Shown here: positions 58,460 to 64,000 of the stretch, in pieces | How positions within the stretch are numbered: position 1 is the stretch's first letter | Layout of the letters: every line of letters begins with the position of its first letter | Assembly (NCBI RefSeq): GCF_000250655.1 | Contig: NC_016935.1 | Location: 3,738,001-3,802,000, forward strand | Origin: Paenibacillus mucilaginosus 3016 | GTDB taxonomy: Bacteria > Bacillota > Bacilli > Paenibacillales > NBRC-103111 | Direction of reading: 5' to 3' | DNA: 64,000 nucleotides | The notes under the pieces: model-generated | The model's input: only the letters and a program-made list of their open reading frames with translations | What the model was told of the DNA's origin: nothing | The model's database searches: none | Translations under genes and position numbers: made by a program

Positions 58460-58494
58460 CAAAAAAGGCCTTCGGGAATAAACCCTCGGGCCTT
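58460..58494 (-). terminator. Terminator for the 60-residue protein gene
   Basis: On the minus strand AAGGCC-N3-GGG-N6-CCC-N3-GGCCTT folds symmetrically and is followed by TTTTTTGTTTG. Confidence 0.8.
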
Positions 58495-58564
58495 GGGGCG
58501 TTCCATTTCATATGAATTCTCAGTCTTCCTGCCGCATTCTAGTTACGGGCAGAGCTTCCAAAGA

Positions 58565-58747
58565 TTACTGCAGGTTACGGCGGGCGTCAATGATCTGTTC
58601 TTCGAGCTGCTTCTTGATCTTGTGCATCGCATCGACTTCCAGCTGGTGATTCTGAGGGAAGCGGGTACCGGTCAGGGCCAGGGCCTCGTTCAGCGTAAGC
58701 TCAACGGAAATCTTCTTCTCTTGGGATTCGCGAACTTCATGATTCAT
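58565..58747 (-). CDS. Small charged protein, function unknown
   Basis: The 60-residue soluble protein has alternating acidic and basic residues and a predicted long helix at the C-terminus (VDAMHKIKKQLEEQIIDARRNLQ). There is no cysteine and no membrane segment. AAGGAG is found upstream of the ATG and a terminator follows, so expression as a single gene is likely. I do not recognise the family. Confidence 0.75.
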   Translation of the reverse strand: MNHEVRESQEKKISVELTLNEALALTGTRFPQNHQLEVDAMHKIKKQLEEQIIDARRNLQ

Positions 58748-58933
58748 GATCGCATCGCTCCTTCTGAATGGTGTTGGCCAAGGTTTTGTATCGAAAAAAA
58801 ATTGAGAGTTTTGGGGGGCGGTTGTAAGGAAAACCCTTGATTTTCCTTGGTTTTAATATAACATACCATGTAACATTTAGCAAGCGAAGAATAAAAAAAG
58901 AGGCGCATTTTTTAGAAAAAAATGGCCTCGTTT

Positions 58934-59110
58934 TTATTCGACTTTTTCCTTCATGCGCAGCCGCTGGATGCCCAGCACCACGTCATCGATCTCTTGGCTC
59001 AACTCGACCACTTGGGGATCGACAAAGCTGCCTATTTGTTCCACCAGCCTGTAGAGCTGATGCTGCATCTGCTCCAAGTGGCGTTTGAGTTCCTGTTCTT
59101 CCATTTTCAT
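58934..59110 (-). CDS. Spo0E-like aspartyl-phosphate phosphatase
   Basis: The translated 58 residues are a two-helix hairpin. The second helix holds the Spo0E signature ELSQEIDDVVLG (SQExD motif, near 37-41), which in Spo0E, YisI and YnzD contacts the Spo0A receiver and provides the catalytic acid. The first helix (EEQELKRHLEQMQHQLYRLV) also fits. GGGG lies just before ATG 59110; ATG 59104 is an alternative. Spo0E proteins dephosphorylate Spo0A~P and delay sporulation. Confidence 0.85.
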   Translation of the reverse strand: MKMEEQELKRHLEQMQHQLYRLVEQIGSFVDPQVVELSQEIDDVVLGIQRLRMKEKVE

Positions 59111-59283
59111 CTTACCCCAATTCTACATAGCCTACGTTTTCCCGAGACTTATTATAGTCTATCGCGTTTGTAATTTTTGTAAATCCCTGTCGAAGAGTTA
59201 TAAAAATTTTGTGACATCTTTTAGCAGGCGGAATAGAAGAAGGATGGGAGCGGAATATTAGCGGAAGTGGAGGTGAGCGTACC

Positions 59284-59433
59284 ATGGTGGACAGTGCCAA
59301 GGCGAACACAAGGAATAATCCGAATTTCAAGGAGAACAAATTCACCGAAGAGGAAGCGATCATGCATGCGGACAAAGCGGCGAACCGCCCTCCGAGCCTG
59401 AATGAGATCCAGAAGGAAACGAACCCGCAGTAA
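59284..59433 (+). CDS. Small hydrophilic protein, function unknown
   Basis: GGAGGTGAGC provides a strong site nine bases before ATG 59284; 49 residues, highly polar and Asn/Lys/Glu-rich (NNPNFKENKFTEEEAIMHADKAANRPPS). Such composition recalls small spore-associated proteins, but no diagnostic motif is present. Divergent to the Spo0E-like gene. Its start and stop frame are unambiguous. Confidence 0.75.
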   Translation: MVDSAKANTRNNPNFKENKFTEEEAIMHADKAANRPPSLNEIQKETNPQ

Positions 59434-59587
59434 TCGATGCGGACAGGCGAACACCTTCCTGTCCCGGCCGCCCGGCATTCCGCCCGGCGGTTCTTGGCGC
59501 TTCGCAGGCTTCACGCCCTCTATGTGAAATGGCCCGCCAGCCGGAGTATGAACTATTATCGCTCAGGCCGTACTCTAACGGAACGAT

Positions 59588-59642
59588 AGCGGCAATCCCC
59601 GAAGTCCGCTGCACTCCCGGAATCACCGCTGCCGCTTTTTTA
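59588..59642 (+). terminator. Probable terminator after the 49-residue gene
   Basis: AGCGGCA (59588-59594) pairs with TGCCGCT (59630-59636), followed by TTTTT. The loop of about 35 bases lowers confidence. Confidence 0.55.
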
Positions 59643-59669
59643 TGGAACCTTATGGAGCCTGAGAAAGTT

Positions 59670-59843
59670 CTATTCCTCGTTGACGTCGCTGTTGTGACCC
59701 TGCGCCAGGTTATGCAGCTCCTCGGCAAGCTCGGCCGGAAGACGGGTCCGGAAATACCCGACGACCGCCTCCACCGCTTCGTCCGCCTGGCCCTCCGTAA
59801 TCCCGGCCTGCTCGCAGACCAGCTTCACCAGTTGATGTTTCAT
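59670..59843 (-). CDS. Small helical protein, function unknown
   Basis: The protein has 57 residues. AGAGGAGGTGCCGAC directly before ATG 59843 is a near-ideal ribosome binding site. The sequence is acidic and helical (KHQLVKLVCEQAGITEGQADEAVEAVVGYFRTRLPAELAEELHN), with one cysteine. The YFRTRLPAELAEEL part faintly resembles DUF2267-type domains but is shorter. Function not inferred. Confidence 0.78.
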   Translation of the reverse strand: MKHQLVKLVCEQAGITEGQADEAVEAVVGYFRTRLPAELAEELHNLAQGHNSDVNEE

Positions 59844-60007
59844 GTCGGCACCTCCTCTTCGAATAGGTAGTCCAAGACTTCAATAGGATGTGCCGAATTG
59901 TGGTTTTTATGTGGGGGGTTTGGTATAGTAAAAGAAAAGATGCGGGGCTTCGGCGCGGAGAGCCGGAGACCGGACAGGCATCGCTTACATAAGAAGGAGC
60001 TTGGCGC

Positions 60008-60736
60008 ATGATCATCGTACGCAACTTAAGCAAGAGCTTTCCGCCGGATTCGCGCGTGCTGCAGCGGCTGAGCTTCCAGGCCGACGAAGGGGAGCTGGTC
60101 ACGCTGCTTGGAGCCAGCGGGAGCGGGAAGACAACCCTGTTCCGCTGCCTGATGCTTCAGGAGAAGTGGGACGAGGGACAGTATATTTATGAGGGGAACG
60201 ACATTACGAAGGCCGGCTTCAGCGAGAAGCTCAAGCTGCGCAAGCAGTGGGCGTATCTCGAAGAGAAGCCGAAGCTCAATCCCAAAAAATCCGCGCTGAA
60301 GAACGTGCTGAGCGCGCTGCTTTTCCGCAAGTCATGGGTGCGCTTTCTTACCGGCACGGTCTCGGAGGACGACCATCTGGAGGCCATGGACTACCTGGAC
60401 CGGGTAGGCCTGCTCGATAAGGCGCATGAGCCGGTGGAGAAGCTGAGCGGCGGGGAGAAGCAGCGGGTGGCGGTCTGCAAGGCCATGATCAAAGGGGCCC
60501 GCGTCATCTTCGCGGACGAGCCGGTATCGGGACTGGATCCCGAGGCGGCCAGCCGCGTGATGGAAGACCTGCAGAGCATCTGCCGCAAGCACAAGCTGCT
60601 TGTATTCTGCTCGCTGCACCAGATCGAGCTTGCCGAGAAGTACGGCTCGCGCATCTGGGGCCTGTCCGGCGGAAAGCTCGTCATTGATATCGCAGGACGC
60701 CGGCTGACGCAGCGCGAGAAGGAGCTCATCTTTTAA
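60008..60736 (+). CDS. Orphan ABC-type ATPase, PhnC-like
   Basis: The 242-residue ATPase has Walker A GASGSGKTT near residue 36, signature LSGGEKQR, Walker B VIFADEPVSGLDPE and switch CSLHQIEL. The central segment KLRKQWAYLEEKPKLNPKKSALKNVLSALLFRKSWVRFLTG resembles PhnC phosphonate/phosphite ATPases, but the Q-loop glutamine position reads AYLEEKP, so the canonical Q is not evident. No permease or binding protein gene is nearby. AGAAGGAG precedes the ATG. Function uncertain. Confidence 0.85.
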   Translation: MIIVRNLSKSFPPDSRVLQRLSFQADEGELVTLLGASGSGKTTLFRCLMLQEKWDEGQYIYEGNDITKAGFSEKLKLRKQWAYLEEKPKLNPKKSALKNVLSALLFRKSWVRFLTGTVSEDDHLEAMDYLDRVGLLDKAHEPVEKLSGGEKQRVAVCKAMIKGARVIFADEPVSGLDPEAASRVMEDLQSICRKHKLLVFCSLHQIELAEKYGSRIWGLSGGKLVIDIAGRRLTQREKELIF

Positions 60737-60880
60737 CAGGAACTTATACCGATTGAACATCATTTCCACATGAAGAAACAGGCCGGCGAGCAGCATCTCT
60801 CCGGCCCGTTTTGTATGGAATCAGATACTCCGGGATATCACGACAGTACCGGAGATGGCTAAGCGGAGACCCCGCGCCAT

Positions 60881-61858
60881 TCACTCGTGGCCGGGAACCA
60901 GATACTCCGCGATCCGTCTGCCGTGCAGGCGCCCGGTCTCGATGAACACTTCATTCGCGTTGGAGCCGGAAGCGGCGACGCCCGCAATGAACAGTCCGGG
61001 GACCGTCGTCTCCATGGTCTCCGGGTCGTGCTCGGGGCAGCCGTCGGAGTCCCGCAGAGCCGCACCGGCACCGGTCAGCAGGGCGCGGTCCGGGCGGAAG
61101 CCCGTGAGGGCCAGCACGAAATCGTTCGGCAGCTCGAGGCTGCCTTCCCTGCCGCTCACCGTTACGGCTCCCTCCGAGATGGCGGTGACCCGTGAGCCGA
61201 AGAGCATCCGGATCCGGCCTTTGTTCACCATGCTCTCGAAGATCGGGAGGACCCACGGCTTGATGGAAGGGGAATATGTCTCGCCCCGGTAAACCACCGT
61301 CACCTCGGCCCCGACCTTGAGCAGGTCCATCGCGGCGTCGATCGCCGAGTTGCTGCCGCCGATGACCACGGTCCGCGTCCCGCTGTAAGGATGGGCCTCC
61401 CGGTAGTAGTGGGTGACCTTCGGCAGCTCCTCGCCGGGAATGCCGAGCAGATTCGGATGGTCGAAGTACCCGGTCGCCACGACCGTGTAACGGGTTCGGA
61501 CAGTATGTACAGCGCCGGAGCGCGTCTGGACCGTAAGCTCGAAGCCGCCTCCGGCCAGGGGCGTGATCCCGGTCACCGTCTGATACGGCCGGATCTCAAT
61601 GCCGCTGCGCTGGGCGACGGTCCGGTAGTACGTCAGGGCCTCCAGACGGGTCGGCTTCTCGTTCGGCGTCGAGAAGGGATAGCCGCCGATCTCCAGCAGC
61701 TCGGGAGTGCTGAAGAAGGTCATATAGGTAGGATACAGGTAGATGGAGCGGACGACGCACTCCTTTTCGATGATGATGGGCTTCAGCCCCCGCCGCTGCA
61801 GCTCCAGTGCGGCCGATAAGCCGCAGGGGCCTGCGCCGATCACGACGACGTCTTGCAT
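60881..61858 (-). CDS. ypdA: YpdA-like NADPH-dependent bacillithiol disulfide reductase
   Basis: The 325-residue flavoprotein starts at MQDVVVIGAGPCGLS with GAGGTG upstream (the longer frame to 61906 is rejected). It has two Rossmann sites, GAGPCGLSAA near 9 and IGGSNSAIDAAMDL near 172. IYLYPTYMTFFSTPELLEIGGYPF and the C-terminal GLFIAGVAASGSNANEVFIETGR are typical of YpdA/Bdr. There is no CxxC redox pair, matching the family. It recycles oxidised bacillithiol. Confidence 0.93.
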   Translation of the reverse strand: MQDVVVIGAGPCGLSAALELQRRGLKPIIIEKECVVRSIYLYPTYMTFFSTPELLEIGGYPFSTPNEKPTRLEALTYYRTVAQRSGIEIRPYQTVTGITPLAGGGFELTVQTRSGAVHTVRTRYTVVATGYFDHPNLLGIPGEELPKVTHYYREAHPYSGTRTVVIGGSNSAIDAAMDLLKVGAEVTVVYRGETYSPSIKPWVLPIFESMVNKGRIRMLFGSRVTAISEGAVTVSGREGSLELPNDFVLALTGFRPDRALLTGAGAALRDSDGCPEHDPETMETTVPGLFIAGVAASGSNANEVFIETGRLHGRRIAEYLVPGHE

Positions 61859-62095
61859 GGTCAACACCTCGTTTGCTTCTCTTGAGACCCGGAAGGCTTG
61901 CAGCACTCCGTCCTCTTGTATATTTCACTATAGTACTCCAAGCGGGAGGAGGATGCCAGTCCTGCCGTTTCACCGAGACAGAACCTGAACTCTATGATCA
62001 TAAACCGTCCGGGAGTTTCATAGAGATAGAGTATAAGATTCACGGGCCGCACAGCCGGCATACGGAGGTTTCCGTCTTCGAAGGAGGCTATATCG

Positions 62096-62905
62096 ATGTT
62101 CATCGTACTCAAAAACCGGCTGCCTGTCCTCAAGGGACGCAGGGGACAGCTGCTGGTGCTCGGATTCCTGCTCGGCCTCATCCTGTCGCTTGCGGTGGCG
62201 GCCTTCAGCGAGACCGCGCTGTTCCATAATCCTTCCCGCCACTACACCTACTCGACCTACAAGTCCGCCGGCGGGGTGAAGCTGCACGCCATGAGAACAT
62301 CACCGGACAACATCGAGCTGAAGCCTATCCGCTCGAACGTGACGAACACGGAGGAGTTCGGGATCAACGGAGGCTTCTTCTGGAACGGGGATCTGCTCAG
62401 CATCGCCGTCATGAACGATAAGCCGATCCGCGGCGTGCCGCATGAATACGGCTCCGGCTGGACGAATATCGACTACCCCAAGGGGACGCTGGTCTGGGAT
62501 GAAGCGGCCGGTGCTTTCTCCGTGCAGGTGGTGGAAGGAGCGAACCAGCTGCAGGTCACCGACCGCAGCCGGTACTGGGCTCAGGGCGGCGTCAGCATGG
62601 CGCTCGGCGCAGGTGCGAAGTGGGCGGAGCAGGCCAGGAAGGAGGATATGCCGGCCTTCGGCGAAGCGAGACTGCGCTCCGGAGCCGTCTACGACAAGCA
62701 GAACAACCTGTGGCTGCTCGTGTCGGGGGAGCCCTGCACGGTGCCGGAATTCCGGTCGGCGGTGCTCGAGGTTATCGCGCCGGGGCAGCTGGTGGACGGC
62801 ATCTTTCTCGACGGCGACGGATCGTCGCAGATGCGCAACAGCCAGGCTGCGCTGAAGGGAGATTCCCGCGAGGTGTACCAGATGCTGGCACTGCGGCGCA
62901 AGTAG
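62096..62905 (+). CDS. Membrane-anchored phosphodiester glycosidase (NAGPA/DUF2233-like)
   Basis: The 269-residue protein has one N-terminal helix (LLVLGFLLGLILSLAVAAF, about 20-38) and an extracellular domain. Family landmarks are EFGINGGFFWNGDLLSIAVMNDKPI near 84, AQGGVSMALG in the middle, and VDGIFLDGDGSSQMRNSQ toward the end. Relatives remove sugar residues held by phosphodiester links, for instance on exopolysaccharide or teichoic acid. It begins with GAAGGAGGC before the ATG. A terminator follows 165 bases later. Confidence 0.87.
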   Translation: MFIVLKNRLPVLKGRRGQLLVLGFLLGLILSLAVAAFSETALFHNPSRHYTYSTYKSAGGVKLHAMRTSPDNIELKPIRSNVTNTEEFGINGGFFWNGDLLSIAVMNDKPIRGVPHEYGSGWTNIDYPKGTLVWDEAAGAFSVQVVEGANQLQVTDRSRYWAQGGVSMALGAGAKWAEQARKEDMPAFGEARLRSGAVYDKQNNLWLLVSGEPCTVPEFRSAVLEVIAPGQLVDGIFLDGDGSSQMRNSQAALKGDSREVYQMLALRRK

Positions 62906-63157
62906 GAGGCGGCAGCCGGTGCGACGCTGGTGCGGGAGGGCGGCTGCCGATTATGCCGCCGGTGAGCGGCTGATAGGAATGCCGGACGCGAGGCAGCGGG
63001 GAGTATGCACGGGGTATAGCTTCAGCTTCATTTGGCTTGGGGAGCAGTGGACATCGTTCCTATGAAAAGAGCGACAGCCCGGAAAAGCGGGGCTGCCGCT
63101 TTTTTTGCGAGCTTTTTGCCATCTTTTAGGCAAAAATTTGGATTCTATAGGTAATTA
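62906..63157. other. Intergenic interval after the glycosidase gene, terminator only
   Basis: This is the first part of a 402-base gap that ends at the NfeD-like gene. Apart from the terminator hairpin at 63070-63107 I see no gene here; the sigma-W-like promoter starts at 63158. Confidence 0.5.
63070..63107 (+). terminator. Rho-independent terminator
   Basis: AGCGACAGCCC (from 63070) pairs with GGGCTGCCGCT, one mismatch, followed by TTTTTTT. It separates the glycosidase from the yuaF operon. Confidence 0.85.
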
Positions 63158-63186
63158 TGCAACTTTATTACTATTTATCCCGTATT
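63158..63186 (+). promoter_or_regulatory. Sigma-W-like ECF promoter of the yuaF/floT genes
   Basis: TGCAAC (63158-63163) followed directly by TTT, a 17-base spacer, and CGTATT (63181-63186) resemble the TGAAAC/CGTA sigma-W consensus. The Bacillus subtilis yuaFGI operon is known to be sigma-W controlled, and this site lies about 120 bases before the NfeD-like gene. Confidence 0.6.
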
Positions 63187-63307
63187 AACCTATGGAATCC
63201 TTTTACGGCTTGCAGCCGAAGAACGGAAAGCTGGAAGCGGTCCGCGTATCCCGCCATAACCGGGCCGAACTGCCGGGAACGGTATATGCTCAAGGAGGTG
63301 AGTCGCG

Positions 63308-63856
63308 ATGCTGGAAGTGTACTGGGGCCTGCTCCTGACAGGCATGCTCTTCGCTCTGGTCACCGTACTCTTCGGGGATCTGCTCGGCGGCGCTCTGCAC
63401 GGGATGTTCGACTGGATGTCGGGCGATATGCTGCATGCACTGCAGCCGATGGTGCTGTTCAGCGGCATTACGGTGCTGGGCGGTGCCGGTATCCTGCTGA
63501 CGAAGTATACGGCCTTCACGGCCGGGATGGTCCTCGGGCTGAGCCTGCTGGCTGCGGTGTTCTTGTGTGTCCTGATCTATCTGCTCTATATCAAGCCTAT
63601 GGCGAACACAGAGCAGTCGCTGGGCTTCTCCATGGAGGAGCTCGTGGGGCGGATCGGGGAAGTGACGGTGCCGATTCCTTCGGCCGGCAGCGGGGAAGTG
63701 GTGCTGCGGATCGGCGGCGGTCTCACGAACCAGATTGCGGAGAGCTACGACGGGAGTGAGATCCCGTGGGGCAAGCGCGTGGTCACTGTGGAAGTGATCT
63801 CCGGCGTGCTGATGGTGACTGCACTCGATACGGATGAGCCGGGACTCGAACCATAG
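63308..63856 (+). CDS. yuaF: NfeD-like membrane protein (YuaF)
   Basis: The 182-residue protein has three or four helices followed by a C-terminal OB-fold-like soluble domain (MEELVGRIGEVTVPIPSAGSGEVVLRIGGGLTNQIAES, then VVTVEVISGVLMVTA). This is the short NfeD form that partners a flotillin. AAGGAGGTGAG precedes the ATG. The downstream gene is the flotillin, so the pair should organise membrane domains during envelope stress. Confidence 0.9.
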   Translation: MLEVYWGLLLTGMLFALVTVLFGDLLGGALHGMFDWMSGDMLHALQPMVLFSGITVLGGAGILLTKYTAFTAGMVLGLSLLAAVFLCVLIYLLYIKPMANTEQSLGFSMEELVGRIGEVTVPIPSAGSGEVVLRIGGGLTNQIAESYDGSEIPWGKRVVTVEVISGVLMVTALDTDEPGLEP

Positions 63857-63929
63857 CCCTCTTTTTCACTTCCTCCCGGCTTCAACGTACGGATGCAGCT
63901 GAAATTCAATCTAAACAAGGAGTGATGGA

Positions 63930-64000
63930 ATGGGAATGGATGCGCTGTTGGTGCCTGCGGTCGTCGTCGGGGTGATTGTGGTGCTGGGGCTCGCTTTTTG
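63930..64000 (+). CDS. floT: Flotillin-like protein, N-terminus only (cut by window edge)
   Basis: AAGGAGTGAT precedes ATG 63930; an ATG six bases later is equally possible. The 23 visible residues read GMDALLVPAVVVGVIVVLGLAF, a membrane hairpin start as in YuaG/FloT. Identification rests mainly on the preceding yuaF gene; the rest is outside the window. Confidence 0.65.
   Translation, partial: MGMDALLVPAVVVGVIVVLGLAF

Noticed and set aside
63157-63759. 200-codon frame overlapping the NfeD-like gene
   Set aside because: Out of frame with the clear NfeD protein; its sequence is Arg/Gly-rich and it lacks a Shine-Dalgarno site.

Overview
The window looks like chromosomal DNA from a GC-rich, endospore-forming Firmicute, most likely Paenibacillus or a close relative. 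I infer this from the gene set: an NRPS, a HelD-type helicase, a YpdA-like bacillithiol disulfide reductase, a Spo0E-like phosphatase, a YuaF/flotillin pair and Shine-Dalgarno sites close to AAGGAGG. No database search was possible, so the genus is an inference. No rRNA, tRNA, CRISPR array, insertion sequence or prophage was seen.

Layout. 1-7.9 kb: the 3' part of a large nonribosomal peptide synthetase, A(partial)-PCP-C-A-PCP-C-A-PCP-TE. Its last two adenylation domains read as diaminobutyrate/ornithine and phenylalanine. It is followed by a terminator and a BceRS-like two-component system. 10-16 kb: a TetR regulator with a palindromic operator, a tiny membrane protein, a frameshifted helD, a 700-bp strongly purine-skewed non-coding stretch, a four-unit palindromic repeat, and a self-regulated XRE regulator with two paralogous small membrane proteins. 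16-17.6 kb: fumC. 18-28.4 kb: a Tad/Flp pilus locus headed by a cyclic-di-GMP-I riboswitch. It holds a DUF192 gene, four tandem Flp pilins (two identical pairs), a prepilin peptidase, TadE, TadG, CpaB, a CpaE/TadZ-like ATPase, CpaF/TadA, TadB and TadC, then a LysM/M23 peptidase.

28.6-39 kb: an MFS exporter; topB and a convergent GT-D-type glycosyltransferase that both end at one apparent deletion junction; a hemolysin III protein; an unassigned TIM-barrel-like protein; a chemoreceptor; and a zinc module (CobW GTPase plus Zur/Fur regulator). 39-52 kb: a sulfur block with a sulfate ABC transporter (sbp-cysT-cysW-cysA), an alpha/beta hydrolase, a YezD-like protein, ssuE-ssuA-ssuD-ssuC-ssuB, a 117-residue unknown, a second ATPase/permease pair, and an OsmC protein. 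52-64 kb: an aldo/keto reductase, an MFS transporter that appears to start at CTG, a polar amino acid ABC transporter, an M20 amidohydrolase, several genes under 61 codons (including a Spo0E-like one), an orphan ABC ATPase, ypdA, a phosphodiester glycosidase, and a yuaF/floT pair behind a sigma-W-like promoter, with floT cut by the window edge.

The most notable assembly is the c-di-GMP riboswitch upstream of the whole Tad pilus locus. It implies that pilin and secretion machinery are tuned by the second messenger at the RNA level. The sulfur block joins inorganic sulfate uptake to sulfonate uptake and desulfonation, with one sulfonate binding protein apparently facing two permease/ATPase pairs.
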